Assembly: GCA_963816155.1 (NCBI GenBank)
Contig: CAWFJE010000002.1
Location: 124,001-188,000, forward strand
Source: JAXGXJ01 sp963816155
GTDB taxonomy: Bacteria; Actinomycetota; Thermoleophilia; RBG-16-64-13
Reading direction: 5' to 3'
DNA length: 64,000 nucleotides
The notes under the pieces were generated by a model that did not search any database, had not been told where the DNA came from, and worked only from the letters and a program-made list of their open reading frames with translations. The position numbers and the translations under genes are program-made. Position 1 is the stretch's first letter. Each line of letters opens with the position of its first letter. Of this stretch, positions 41,299 through 50,524 are shown piece by piece.

Positions 41299-42600
41299 CT
41301 ACCAGTCGATCGCAGCCACCCGCTCGAAGATGACGCCCATATGCCGGAGTTGCTCGCTGGGATCGAACAGCCCCTCTATCTGCGCGTCCGACAGACGGCT
41401 GGTGACCTCCGGATCGTCCTTGAGCAGGCCGAGGAAGGGGGTCTTCTCTTCCCAGGCCCGCATAGCGCTCCGCTGCACGATCTGGTAGGCATCGTCGCGG
41501 AGCGCGCCCGCCTCGACGAGGGCGAGGAGCACACGCTGACTGTAGATGAGGCCGTAGCTCTTCTCCAGGTTGGCAGCCATGTTCTCCGGATAGACGTTGA
41601 GCTTGTCGATCAGCCAGCAGGCCTTCCGTAGCATGTAATGAAGGAGGATGGTGCTATCGGGGAAGATGATGCGCTCGGCGCTGGAATGGCTGATGTCCCG
41701 CTCGTGCCACAGCGGGATGTTCTCGAAGGCCGCCATCATGTTGCCGCGGATGATGCGCGCCTGGCCGCAGAGCCGTTCCGAGATGATGGGGTTGCGCTTG
41801 TGCGGCATGGCCGAAGAGCCCTTCTGTCCCGGCGCGAAGTACTCCTCCGCTTCGAGGACCTCGGTGCGCTGGTAGTGGCGCACCTGCACCGCGATCTTCT
41901 CCAGCGTGCTGGCCAGGAGGGCAAGGGCGGCCATGAACTCCGCATGCCGGTCGCGCTGCACGATCTGGGTGGATATGGGAGCAACCCCGAGGTCGAGCAT
42001 GGACAGCGCCACGCGCTCCACATCAGGATCGACGTTCGCGTAGCTGCCCACAGCGCCGGAGATCTTGCCCACCGACACCTGCTCGACGGCCCGCTGTAGC
42101 CTCTCAAGCCCCCGCTGCACCTCGAAGGCCCACAGACCCAGGACCATACCGAACGTGATGGGCTCAGCGTGCACCCCATGCGTACGGCCGATCATCACCG
42201 TGTCGCGGTGTTCCAGCGCCCGCCGCTGCAGGATGCGGCCCAGGACCTTGGTCTCCTGGATGAGCAGGTCGCCGGCCGCCTTCAACTGCAGGGCCAACCC
42301 TGTGTCGAGAACGTCCGACGAAGTCAGGCCGTAATGGATGAACTTGGAAGCACCACCCACCCTTTCGGCCACACAACTGACGAAGGCGATGACGTCGTGT
42401 TGGGTAACCGCTTCGATCTCGTTCACGCGGTCGACGTCGAAGCCGGCCTTCTGCTTGATCTCCAGCATCGCGTCCTCGGGAATACGACCCACCTTGGCCC
42501 AGGCCTCGCACACGGCCATCTCCACCTGGAGCCAGGCCTGCATGCGCGCGTCGTCGGTCCAGAGGGCCGACATCTCGGGAGTGGAGTAGCGCAGGATCAT
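41299..42600 (-). CDS. purB: Adenylosuccinate lyase
   Basis: Cleaves SAICAR and adenylosuccinate, releasing fumarate. The 433-residue product has the superfamily signature GSSAMPHKRNPI (catalytic Ser-loop), the region RTHGVHAEP with the catalytic His, and the conserved LTSSDVLDT. The start is ATG 42600. It lies 24 bp after purE on the same strand and is part of the purA-purD-purE-purB-purF series. The length and motifs are typical of the Bacillus/Thermotoga class. Confidence 0.97.
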   Translation of the reverse strand: MILRYSTPEMSALWTDDARMQAWLQVEMAVCEAWAKVGRIPEDAMLEIKQKAGFDVDRVNEIEAVTQHDVIAFVSCVAERVGGASKFIHYGLTSSDVLDTGLALQLKAAGDLLIQETKVLGRILQRRALEHRDTVMIGRTHGVHAEPITFGMVLGLWAFEVQRGLERLQRAVEQVSVGKISGAVGSYANVDPDVERVALSMLDLGVAPISTQIVQRDRHAEFMAALALLASTLEKIAVQVRHYQRTEVLEAEEYFAPGQKGSSAMPHKRNPIISERLCGQARIIRGNMMAAFENIPLWHERDISHSSAERIIFPDSTILLHYMLRKACWLIDKLNVYPENMAANLEKSYGLIYSQRVLLALVEAGALRDDAYQIVQRSAMRAWEEKTPFLGLLKDDPEVTSRLSDAQIEGLFDPSEQLRHMGVIFERVAAIDW

Positions 42601-42623
42601 GGCGAGTCCCCTTCCTATCGAGC

Positions 42624-43106
42624 CTAGCCGACGGGGGCAGAGATGTCGCCTGGCGAACCGACGACAGCGGCGCTTCCGCCCTCTGAGGCACCCGCCAGAC
42701 CACCCACACGCAGGATCTTCGCGGCCAGGATGGCGGCGTTACGCGCCCCGTTGATAGCCACGGTCGCCACGGGCACGCCGGGCGGCATCTGTACCATGGA
42801 AAGCAGGGAATCGAGACCGCCCAGGTCAGAGGTGCGGATGGGTACCCCGATCACAGGGAGGTCGGTCATGGACGCTACCACCCCCGGCAAAGCCGCCGCC
42901 TTCCCCGCCCCGGCGATGATCACTTTGAGCCCCCGCGCTTCGGCCCCCAAGGAGTATTCGCGCACGGCCTCCGGGTCCCGATGAGCTGAGATGACGTTGA
43001 CCTCGTGGGAGATTCCCCTAGTCTCGAGTTCCTTGACCGCCGCATCCATGACTTCCGCGTCCGACTGCGAACCCATCAGGATGCCTATCAGGGGCTGCCC
43101 GCTCAT
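42624..43106 (-). CDS. purE: N5-carboxyaminoimidazole ribonucleotide mutase
   Basis: Converts N5-CAIR to CAIR in purine synthesis. The 160-residue product carries the PurE signatures ILMGSQSDAEVMDAAVKEL, SAHRDPEAVREY and AGKAAALPGVVASMTDLPVIGVP. The start is ATG 43106, overlapping the purD stop as ATGA; an open frame extends 11 codons upstream without homology. Class I PurE normally needs PurK, which is not in the window. The C-terminal residues after ILRVGG form a Gly/Ala/Ser-rich tail. Confidence 0.95.
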   Translation of the reverse strand: MSGQPLIGILMGSQSDAEVMDAAVKELETRGISHEVNVISAHRDPEAVREYSLGAEARGLKVIIAGAGKAAALPGVVASMTDLPVIGVPIRTSDLGGLDSLLSMVQMPPGVPVATVAINGARNAAILAAKILRVGGLAGASEGGSAAVVGSPGDISAPVG

Positions 43107-44422
43107 GTGCCCGCCTTTCTCGTTCGTCTCGACTCCCACTCCTCAGCCCTGAGCGCTATGTCGGTGCGATGCTGTGCGCCAGGGAACGCGACCATCGCTA
43201 CCCCTGCGTACGCGCGGGCGCGGGCCTGGGCGAAGGTATCCCCCAGCCCCGTGACTGTGAGCACCCGCCCGCCGCTCGTGACCACCTCGCCGTCCGCACT
43301 CTTTGTCGCCGCGTGATAGACCTCGACTCCGTCGAGGTCGCGTACCTGGTCGAGACCGCGGATCACATCGCCTCTGGAACTGCTTGCCGGATAGCCGCGC
43401 GAGGCGAGGACGACCCCCACCGCCGCCCCTTCGCCCCACTCGACCGCAGCGGGCAGTGCCTCACCCTGTGCGGCGGCCCACAGGCACTCGAACAGATCGG
43501 AGCGCAGGCGAGGAAGTAGGGCCTGCGTCTCGGGGTCACCGAAGCGGCAGTTGAACTCCAGCACCTTCGGTCCCGACGGCGTGAGCATCAGCCCGGCGTA
43601 CAGCACCCCGCGAAAATCGATGCCCCGCCGGCTCAACTCCTCCACCGTCGGCCTGACCACCGTGTCCACCAGACTCGCGTAGAGCTCGTCGTCCACGGCC
43701 GGCACGGGCGAGTAGGAACCCATTCCACCTGTGTTGGGGCCCGCGTCGCCGTCGAGGGCCCGCTTGTAGTCCTGCGCCGGAGCGAGAGGCAGGATGTGCC
43801 GTCCACTCACGATGGCGAGCAGCGACAATTCCTCTCCTTCCAGGAACTCCTCCAGTAGGACGGTTCGCGCGGCGTCCCCAAAGCGGCCTTCCACGAAGCA
43901 CTCGGCGAGAGCGGCTTCGGCCTCCTCGAGAGTCTGGGCCACCATGACACCCTTGCCCGCGGCCAGTCCGTCGGCCTTCACCACCACCGGCGCCCCGTGG
44001 GCTTGGAGGAAGGCAAGCGCGTCGTCGTGATCAGTGAAGAAGGCGGCCTGGCCTGTGGGCACTCCAGCCGCCTCCATGATCTCTTTGGCGAAAGCCTTCG
44101 AGCCCTCCAGCCGGGAGCCGTCGGCCCCGGGACCGAACACCGCAAAACCCCGTCCGCGCAACCGGTCGGCCAACCCCGCCACCAGCGGGGCCTCGGGCCC
44201 CACCACCGTCAGATCTATCTGCTCCTGCTCCACGAAGGCCACCAGGCCGGGGATGTCCTCCGCCCCTATGGCCACCGTCTCCGCTTCCTGGGCGATGCCA
44301 GCGTTACCGGGAGCGCACACCAGACGGCCCACACGCGGGCTGCGGGCGAGAGCGCGTACGAGAGCGTGCTCGCGAGCCCCTCCTCCGACCACCAGTACGC
44401 TGAACCGCCGGTCTGAGCTCAT
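43103..44422 (-). CDS. purD: Phosphoribosylamine-glycine ligase
   Basis: ATP-dependent joining of glycine to phosphoribosylamine. The 439-residue protein has the N-terminal domain FSVLVVGGGAREHALVRAL, the ATP-grasp part with GSKAFAKEIMEAAGVPT, VVKADGLAAGKGVMVAQ, and LEFNCRFGDPETQALLPRL, the family signature. The start ATG 44422 lies 10 bp after the purA stop. Length and motifs are typical; nothing unusual was seen. Confidence 0.97.
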   Translation of the reverse strand: MSSDRRFSVLVVGGGAREHALVRALARSPRVGRLVCAPGNAGIAQEAETVAIGAEDIPGLVAFVEQEQIDLTVVGPEAPLVAGLADRLRGRGFAVFGPGADGSRLEGSKAFAKEIMEAAGVPTGQAAFFTDHDDALAFLQAHGAPVVVKADGLAAGKGVMVAQTLEEAEAALAECFVEGRFGDAARTVLLEEFLEGEELSLLAIVSGRHILPLAPAQDYKRALDGDAGPNTGGMGSYSPVPAVDDELYASLVDTVVRPTVEELSRRGIDFRGVLYAGLMLTPSGPKVLEFNCRFGDPETQALLPRLRSDLFECLWAAAQGEALPAAVEWGEGAAVGVVLASRGYPASSSRGDVIRGLDQVRDLDGVEVYHAATKSADGEVVTSGGRVLTVTGLGDTFAQARARAYAGVAMVAFPGAQHRTDIALRAEEWESRRTRKAGT

Positions 44423-44432
44423 GGCGACCCCC

Positions 44433-45743
44433 TCAGCTCCCCTGTTGCTGCTGAGTGATGCTGGGGTGGGGCACCTTGATGTGCTGCTCGCGCCGCGGCC
44501 CCACGGAGATCAGTGAGATGGGCACCCGTACCTGCCTCACTATGAAGTTGAGATAGTCGATGGCCTCCTGGGGAAGGTCCTGCACGCTGGTGGCGCCGGA
44601 GATGTCGCTCTTCCAGCCCGGCATCTCCTCGTAGATGGGCTCCACTTCAGAGAAGACCACCTGAGAGGCCGGCAGTTCGCTCGTCTCCTTGCCGTCGAAA
44701 CGGTAGGCGTTGCAGACCTTGATGGTCTCCACGTCGTTGAGCACGTCCAGCTTGGTGATGCAGAGGCCGGTCAGTCCGTTCACCCGGGCCGCGTACCTCA
44801 GGGCCACCAGGTCCAGCCAGCCGCAGCGACGCTGCCGGCCGGTGGTGGTGCCGTACTCGCGGCCCACCTCGCAGAGCGCCCGGCCGATATCGTCGTCCAG
44901 TTCCGTCGGGAAGGGACCTTCTCCCACCCGCGTGACATAGGCCTTGGTCACGCCCCACACCTCGCTCAACTCCACCGGTCCGATGCCGCTGCCCACGCAC
45001 GCGTAGCCGGCCACCGGGTTGGAGGAGGTCACGTAGGGATAGGTGCCGTGATCGAGGTCGAGCATGGTCCCCTGGGCCCCTTCGAGCAGCACCCGCTTGT
45101 CCGCACGCAAGGACTCCCAGAGGAAGAGAGAGGTGTCGTCGACATGGGCTTTGAGGGAGAGCGCGGCCTCGATGTAGCGCTCGCAGTCCGCTTCCAGACC
45201 GCTGACGTCCTCGTCGTAAGCGCGCGCCATCATCTCCGCCATGGCCTGATTCCATCCGTGCACACGCTCACGGAAGCCCGCCTCGTCGGCCAGGTCCTGC
45301 ATGCGCACACCCTGGCGCGCCGCTTTGTCGGCGTAGGCGGGGCCGATGCCCCTTCCGGTGGTACCGATCTTGCCCTTGCCCAGCCGCCTCTCCTGCACGT
45401 GATCGAGGAGGATGTGATAGGGCATGATGAGATGGGCCCCGGGAGAGACCTTCAGCCCGGCGGTCGACACGCCCCGGGCTTCCAGATCGTCGATCTCCTG
45501 GCGAAGGACGGTGGGGTCGATGACCACGCCGTTGCCGATGACGGAGACGATCCTGGGGTTGAAGATCCCCGAGGGAACGAGGTGGAGGGCGAACTTGCCC
45601 AGTTCGTTCTCGACCGTGTGCCCGGCATTGTTGCCGCCTTGATACCGCACTACCACGTCGGCCTGCTCGCAGAGCAGATCGACGACCTTGCCCTTACCTT
45701 CATCGCCCCACTGGGCACCCAAAACGACGAGAACCGGCACCAT
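44433..45743 (-). CDS. purA: Adenylosuccinate synthetase
   Basis: GTP-dependent conversion of IMP to adenylosuccinate. The 436-residue product starts MVPVLVVLGAQWGDEGKGKV, the N-terminal GTP-binding signature with catalytic Asp, followed by RYQGGNNAGHTV with catalytic His, GTTGRGIGPAYADK and EGAQGTMLDLDHGTYPYVTSS. The C-terminal half has RQRRCGWLDLVALRYA. It is the promoter-proximal gene of the purA-D-E-B-F series; a terminator for the upstream gene lies just before it. Confidence 0.98.
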   Translation of the reverse strand: MVPVLVVLGAQWGDEGKGKVVDLLCEQADVVVRYQGGNNAGHTVENELGKFALHLVPSGIFNPRIVSVIGNGVVIDPTVLRQEIDDLEARGVSTAGLKVSPGAHLIMPYHILLDHVQERRLGKGKIGTTGRGIGPAYADKAARQGVRMQDLADEAGFRERVHGWNQAMAEMMARAYDEDVSGLEADCERYIEAALSLKAHVDDTSLFLWESLRADKRVLLEGAQGTMLDLDHGTYPYVTSSNPVAGYACVGSGIGPVELSEVWGVTKAYVTRVGEGPFPTELDDDIGRALCEVGREYGTTTGRQRRCGWLDLVALRYAARVNGLTGLCITKLDVLNDVETIKVCNAYRFDGKETSELPASQVVFSEVEPIYEEMPGWKSDISGATSVQDLPQEAIDYLNFIVRQVRVPISLISVGPRREQHIKVPHPSITQQQQGS

Positions 45744-45762
45744 GCCTCCCGTATGTCTAGCT

Positions 45763-45791
45763 CAAAATAAAACGGCGGCTCCATGCCGCCG
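45763..45791 (-). terminator. Rho-independent terminator downstream of the COG2509 gene
   Basis: On the minus strand a CGGCGGC / GCCGCCG stem with a 5-base loop is followed by TTTTATTTT. It ends transcription of the flavoprotein gene and insulates purA, whose start lies 20 bp further on. Confidence 0.75.
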
Positions 45792-45865
45792 GCGCCGCCC
45801 GCCTCCGCCCTTCACCACCGGAGCGCTTCGCGCCGGACTTCCTCCGGGCGTGCCACGATTACAGT

Positions 45866-47284
45866 TTACACTAGGCCTGCTCCCACCCGTTCCGCGACGG
45901 CCCGGGCGGCCACCAGCCCTGACGCCGACGCCTGTACCAGTCCTCGGGTCACGCCGGCACCGTCACCGATAGCATAGAGCCCGGCGATAGGCGTCTCCAG
46001 ACGAGAGTCCAGAGCCAGCCGCGAGGAGTAGAACTTGACCTCGGCTCCATAGAGAAGCGTGTCCCGACCGCCCACGCCGGGGAGAAAGGCGTCGAGAGCG
46101 TCGAGCATGTCCAGCAGGTCGCGCAGGTGGCGATAGGGAAGGGCGAAACTGAGATCACCGGGGGTGGCGGCGCGCAGCGTCGGTTCCACCACGCTGCGCG
46201 CCAACCTCGTCGGAGTGGTGCGATGCCCCGCCCGCAGATCGCCCAACCTCTGCACGAGGATGTCCTTTCCGAGCATATTGGCCAAGCGAGCGATGGACTT
46301 GCCGTAGGCGATGGGCTCCTTGAAGGGCTCGGTGAAGCGGGTGGAGACGAGAAGGGCGAAGTTGGTGTTGTCGGTCTTGCGCTCCGCAGCGGCGTAGCTG
46401 TGCCCGTTGACGGTGACGGCATCGCCCCAACTCTCCGTGCACACGGCGCCGTGCGGGTTCATGCAGAAGGTGCGCACTTGGTCCTCGAAATGGCGCGAAG
46501 TGTAGAGCAGTTTGGGTTCGTAGAGTTCGCTGGTGATGGCGTCGGTCACCACCGCCGCCACCTCCACCCGCACCCCGATGTCGACGGCGTTGCTGACCAG
46601 CGGGATGCCCAGTCTCCCGGCCTCGTCCGTCAGCCACGAGGAACCTTGCCGTCCGGGCGCCAGGATCACCGTCTGGCTCAGCAGCGTCTCCCCATCCGAG
46701 GTGACGACACCCGTCGCTCGAGGCCCCCCCGACACCGGCCCAGTCAGAACCCGGGCGACCCCGCGCTGCGTGACGATCTCCACCTTGTCCTCCAGATACG
46801 CCCGCATGGCGGCCAGAACACCGGCCGCGTGCTCCGTGCCCAGATGCCGCACCGGTGAGCGCACCAGACGCAGACCATGCGGGGAGGCCAGATCGGTCCA
46901 GCGATCCAGTTGCTCGGCGTCGTCACCGAAGAGCCGGTCGGGTGCGCCGAACTCGCGATAGGTGTCGTCGACCCGAGATATGAGCCCCTTCAGGGCGTCC
47001 TCATCGAGATACTCGCCCAGCCATCCGCCGACCTCGGTACCCAAGGTGAGCTTGCCGTCGGAAAAGGCTCCGGCGCCTCCCCACCCGGTGGTGATGTCGC
47101 AGGTGGGGCAATGCGCGCAGGAACCGGTCTTGCGCGCCGGACAGGAGCGCTCGGAGATATCGGCTCCCTGCTCCAGGAGCAGCACGCGCAGTCCGGGGTA
47201 TCGAGATAGTTCGAGGGCCGCGAAGATGCCGGCGGGTCCTCCGCCGACGATGATGGCGTCGTAGCGCCGAGTGTCCCCTGACAT
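45866..47284 (-). CDS. FAD-dependent oxidoreductase of the COG2509 family
   Basis: A 472-residue protein with N-terminal FAD motif YDAIIVGGGPAGIFAALELS, then CPARKTGSCAHCPTCDITTGWGGAGAFSDGKLTLG with several Cys, TVILAPGRQGSSWL, and a C-terminal FAD motif AGLYAIGDGAGVTRGLVQASASG. This set of motifs defines the uncharacterised COG2509 FAD-dependent dehydrogenases. The Cys-rich segment is conserved in the family and may be redox active. ATG 47284 is preferred; GTG 47290 is also in frame. The gene is upstream of purA but separated by a strong terminator. Confidence 0.9.
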   Translation of the reverse strand: MSGDTRRYDAIIVGGGPAGIFAALELSRYPGLRVLLLEQGADISERSCPARKTGSCAHCPTCDITTGWGGAGAFSDGKLTLGTEVGGWLGEYLDEDALKGLISRVDDTYREFGAPDRLFGDDAEQLDRWTDLASPHGLRLVRSPVRHLGTEHAAGVLAAMRAYLEDKVEIVTQRGVARVLTGPVSGGPRATGVVTSDGETLLSQTVILAPGRQGSSWLTDEAGRLGIPLVSNAVDIGVRVEVAAVVTDAITSELYEPKLLYTSRHFEDQVRTFCMNPHGAVCTESWGDAVTVNGHSYAAAERKTDNTNFALLVSTRFTEPFKEPIAYGKSIARLANMLGKDILVQRLGDLRAGHRTTPTRLARSVVEPTLRAATPGDLSFALPYRHLRDLLDMLDALDAFLPGVGGRDTLLYGAEVKFYSSRLALDSRLETPIAGLYAIGDGAGVTRGLVQASASGLVAARAVAERVGAGLV

Positions 47285-47338
47285 CGTCACCCCGTTCGTC
47301 TCACTCTCGCCACTAGGCTACCGGCCACGCTTGACCCG

Positions 47339-47365
47339 CTCAACCGGCTCAACCGGCTCAACCGG
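47339..47365. repeat. Three tandem copies of CTCAACCGG
   Basis: The 9-base unit CTCAACCGG is repeated exactly three times between the dnaB end and the COG2509 gene start. The copy number is too small to call function; slippage is the likely origin. Confidence 0.85.
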
Positions 47366-47372
47366 GGCGAGC

Positions 47373-50012
47373 CTACTGGCCTCCGCGCCGATCGGCCAGG
47401 TCGGCGAAGCGCGTGTAGTCCTGGATGAAGGCCAACTTGCAATCCCCGATGGGACCGTTCCTCTGCTTGCCCACGATGATCTCGGCCGTGCCCTTATCAG
47501 GACTGTCGCGGTTGTAGACCTCGTCGCGATAGATGAACATCACCAAGTCCGCATCCTGCTCGATCGCTCCGGAGTTGTGAGTCACAAGCCCATCGGCCAA
47601 CCAGCAGGAGGGTCCGGGCACCGTGAGATCGAAGACTTCCTCTTCTCCGTCCGGCACCACTTCCACGACGCTATCCCAGAAGAGATCGCTGGTCGCCTGA
47701 TGTCGGAGCACCTCGTCATCGAGGAGTTCTGCGTACTCGAGCACGGTCGCCCGGGACGGTGAGAAGCCAAAGTGAGCACCTCCCCCATACGAGGTGCCTC
47801 GCATGCTCGCCATCGCCCGCTGTGAGACGCCCTGCCGAGCCATGCTTGCCCGTGCGCGACTGAAGACATTGCAGGGCAGGGTATCCACATTGGTGTTCGA
47901 GCTGCCACCCTCGAGGGAGGCTCTAAGCGCAGCGGCGCCTTTGGCGCACGGCCCAAAGCCCCCCACTTTGTCCAAGAACGACAACAGAGACTCTCGACCG
48001 GACACGTTGACCGTGAACCACGTGGAGTCGCCCTGCCTCGCGGTACGGATGCGCGCCACGACGCCCAAACGAAGCAACAGCGCGGCCACGTCGTCGGCCA
48101 ACCCTCGACTGGCCGTAGAGAAGTGTACGCCCGCCGATCCACGCGCACCCTCGGGGCGCGGCGTGATGGTCCCGTCCGTGGCCCACAGATGGCGCAGAAG
48201 AATGCCGATCTGCCGATCATCCAGACAGAATGCCGTCGCGGGCAGACGCTTCTCCCGTGAGCGCTGGCCGAAGATGCCCAACTCACGCAGCCAGTGATTC
48301 ACGCCTTGAGGGTGCCAACGATCACCATTTCCCGATAGCAGCAGCTGGAACCAGTTCCCCCGCCCGCGGTACCAGGTCACCTTCAGGCCAAACTCCTGCT
48401 CAGCGACCGCCGCCACAAGTTCACCGTTCTCGACGCAACCAGTGGTGTAGCGCATCGGCTGCCCCGAGAGGTAACTTCCATCGCCAATCAGGTGGCCGAG
48501 AAGCGCCACTCTACCATCGGACCACCGCTCGGTACTTGCCGGCTGCGGAAGCCGCCGCGCGAGCGCCACTCTATCGCCGGCGACGAGATCACCGATGGTG
48601 GTCCAGCCGTCGCCCCCCATGACTCGATGCTCGGCAGTCGCCCGCAGTCGCCGGCCACTCGCCGTGCGCAGCACGAACACCGAGCGACGCCCCACCGACC
48701 ACACTCGGTCGCTCCTGGCTTCGGTGAGACGCCCCTCTGCTGTGACCGCCACCACGTAGGGCTGCTCCCCCACCAACTCCCCGATGGGCACACGACGTCC
48801 GTCCGCCAGGCAGACCAGTGTGTCTCCCGTGACACACTCCCTAAGGTCGGACAACACCGGCCGGTTGCCGGCCCGCTGCTCCACCTGCCGGGAAAGCTGC
48901 GAGAGGGCCACGACCGGCACCTCCAACTCACGCGCCAGGATCTTCAAACCCCGGGAGATACGCGATATCTCCTGCTGGCGGTTCTCCACCCCCATGTCGC
49001 CCACCATCAGCTGCAGGTAGTCGACAATGATCAGACTGAGGTTCTTCTCCCTCGCCTTGAGGCGTCTGGCCTTGGCCCGGATCTCCATCAGATTGAGGGA
49101 GGCACTGTCGTCGATGAAGATCGGTGCTGCGTGCAACGGCGTGCAGGCCGCGGCCAGCTTGCTCCATTCCTGAGGCTGCAAGAGCCCCCTGTGTACGCGC
49201 CAACTGTTCACCCGAGCCTCGGCGCACATCATGCGGCGCACCACTTCCATCTTGGACATCTCCAGGCTGAAGATGGCCACCCCTTTGCCCTGGTCCACGC
49301 TCACGTTTCGGGCGATATTGAGCACCAAAGCCGTCTTGCCCATGGAAGGACGGGCTGCCAAAATGACGAGGTTGGCGGGCTGAAAGCCGCTGATGATGCC
49401 ATCGAGATCACGGAAGCCGGTCTGGCAGCCCACGGTGTGGTGCCCCTCGGTCATGGTGCGCTCGAGCTCGGCGAACTCCGCGCCGATCAGGTCGCTGATG
49501 GACTCGAACTCACCGACCACCCGATCCTCAGAGATGTCGAACACCATCTGCTCGGCCTTGTCGATGAGATCCACGGGCGTCTGCTCGCGCCTGTAGCCCA
49601 TCTCCGTTATCTCGCCGCCTACGCGAATGAGAGAACGTAGCAGATAGTTCTCCCGCACGATCTCCGCGTAGTGACGGGCGTTGGTGGCCGCCGGGACCGA
49701 ACTCGCCAGACTATGGACGAACGCCCGCCCACCGACCATCTCCAGACTGGCCCTATTGGCCAGCTCTTCGCTCACAGTGATGGGATCGACAGGCTCTCCG
49801 CGCGAGAACAGATCCTCGATGACCTCGAAGATGCGCTGGTGCGACTGCCGATAGAAGTGCTTGGGCCGGATGATCTCACTCACGCCCGGGATGACATTGG
49901 GCGTGAGTATGCTGGCGCCAAGCACCGATATCTCGGCGTCGACGTTCTGCGGGACTACCTGCTCTCCCCCGGGCGCCCCAAGCGGGCCGCCCCTGCTCGC
50001 CGGTGCTTCCAT
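47373..50012 (-). CDS. dnaB: Replicative DNA helicase with intein
   Basis: An 879-residue precursor: 392 residues of N-extein, a 421-residue intein and 66 residues of C-extein, so mature DnaB would be 458 residues, the normal length. The N-extein has NVDAEISVLGASIL, Walker A ARPSMGKTA, FSLEMSKMEV and IIVDYLQLM (Walker B). After splicing the junction reads SDLRE-SGAIEQDAD, helicase motif 4, and the C-extein ends with FIYRDEVYN. DnaB unwinds DNA at the replication fork. The start ATG 50012 follows GGGGGAGGG. It ends the cluster rpsF-ssb-rpsR-DUF2232-rplI-dnaB. Confidence 0.97.
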   Translation of the reverse strand: MEAPASRGGPLGAPGGEQVVPQNVDAEISVLGASILTPNVIPGVSEIIRPKHFYRQSHQRIFEVIEDLFSRGEPVDPITVSEELANRASLEMVGGRAFVHSLASSVPAATNARHYAEIVRENYLLRSLIRVGGEITEMGYRREQTPVDLIDKAEQMVFDISEDRVVGEFESISDLIGAEFAELERTMTEGHHTVGCQTGFRDLDGIISGFQPANLVILAARPSMGKTALVLNIARNVSVDQGKGVAIFSLEMSKMEVVRRMMCAEARVNSWRVHRGLLQPQEWSKLAAACTPLHAAPIFIDDSASLNLMEIRAKARRLKAREKNLSLIIVDYLQLMVGDMGVENRQQEISRISRGLKILARELEVPVVALSQLSRQVEQRAGNRPVLSDLRECVTGDTLVCLADGRRVPIGELVGEQPYVVAVTAEGRLTEARSDRVWSVGRRSVFVLRTASGRRLRATAEHRVMGGDGWTTIGDLVAGDRVALARRLPQPASTERWSDGRVALLGHLIGDGSYLSGQPMRYTTGCVENGELVAAVAEQEFGLKVTWYRGRGNWFQLLLSGNGDRWHPQGVNHWLRELGIFGQRSREKRLPATAFCLDDRQIGILLRHLWATDGTITPRPEGARGSAGVHFSTASRGLADDVAALLLRLGVVARIRTARQGDSTWFTVNVSGRESLLSFLDKVGGFGPCAKGAAALRASLEGGSSNTNVDTLPCNVFSRARASMARQGVSQRAMASMRGTSYGGGAHFGFSPSRATVLEYAELLDDEVLRHQATSDLFWDSVVEVVPDGEEEVFDLTVPGPSCWLADGLVTHNSGAIEQDADLVMFIYRDEVYNRDSPDKGTAEIIVGKQRNGPIGDCKLAFIQDYTRFADLADRRGGQ
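47574..48836 (-). other. DnaB intein with LAGLIDADG homing endonuclease
   Basis: The protein segment starts with Cys (CVTGDTLVCLADG, block A), has block B with TAEHRV, and ends VTHN followed by Ser of the C-extein, so all splicing residues are intact. Its 421-residue length and the two dodecapeptide-like motifs LLGHLIGDGS and LLRHLWATDGT indicate a full homing endonuclease. It inserts between Glu and Ser of the conserved SDLRESGAIEQD. The two motif ends (IGDGS, ATDGT) each keep an acidic residue, so endonuclease activity is possible. Confidence 0.93.
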
Positions 50013-50043
50013 GAACGCCCTCCCCCGGCAGAAACGGCCGCGA

Positions 50044-50505
50044 CTATGCTTTGGACTCCTCCGGGACGACCATGACCTTCACGTCCGCGGCATCCACGCT
50101 GTGGTGGATGGACACTTTCACCATGAAGGTCCCCACCGTCTTTATAGGTTCCTCCAGAGCCACGTTACGCTTGTCGACGCGGATCTTCCGGGCGGCGTAG
50201 ATGGCATCGGCGATGTCTTGAGTGGTGACCGACCCGAACAGCCTGTCGGCGGAACCAACCGGTGCGGGAATGGTGAGCACGGTCTTGGAAAGGAGGTCGC
50301 GCGTCTCGTCGGCCCGTTCGGCCTCACGCCGCTCCGCAGCCAGCTTCTCATCCATGACCTTGCGCACGTAGGCCACGCGCGCGGCGGTGGCCCGCTCAGC
50401 CAGCTTGCGAGGCAACAGGTAGTTGCGAGCATAGCCGTCGGATACGTTCGCGACCTCGCCCTTCTGTCCCAGTTTGTCAACGTCTTGTAGCAGTATCACT
50501 TCCAT
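50044..50505 (-). CDS. rplI: 50S ribosomal protein L9
   Basis: A 153-residue protein with the N-terminal signature MEVILLQDVDKLGQKGEVANVSDGYARNYLLPRKLA, a central helix and the C-terminal domain (KRNVALEEPIKTVGTFMVKVSIH). L9 binds 23S rRNA domain V and helps frame maintenance. It lies between the DUF2232 gene and dnaB. ATG 50505 follows AAGGAG. Confidence 0.98.
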   Translation of the reverse strand: MEVILLQDVDKLGQKGEVANVSDGYARNYLLPRKLAERATAARVAYVRKVMDEKLAAERREAERADETRDLLSKTVLTIPAPVGSADRLFGSVTTQDIADAIYAARKIRVDKRNVALEEPIKTVGTFMVKVSIHHSVDAADVKVMVVPEESKA

Positions 50506-50524
50506 ATCTCACTCCTTAACTATG

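Noticed and set aside
47339..47365. CTCAACCGG triplet as start of a CRISPR or operator array
   Set aside because: Only three 9-base units with no spacers; simple tandem duplication is enough.
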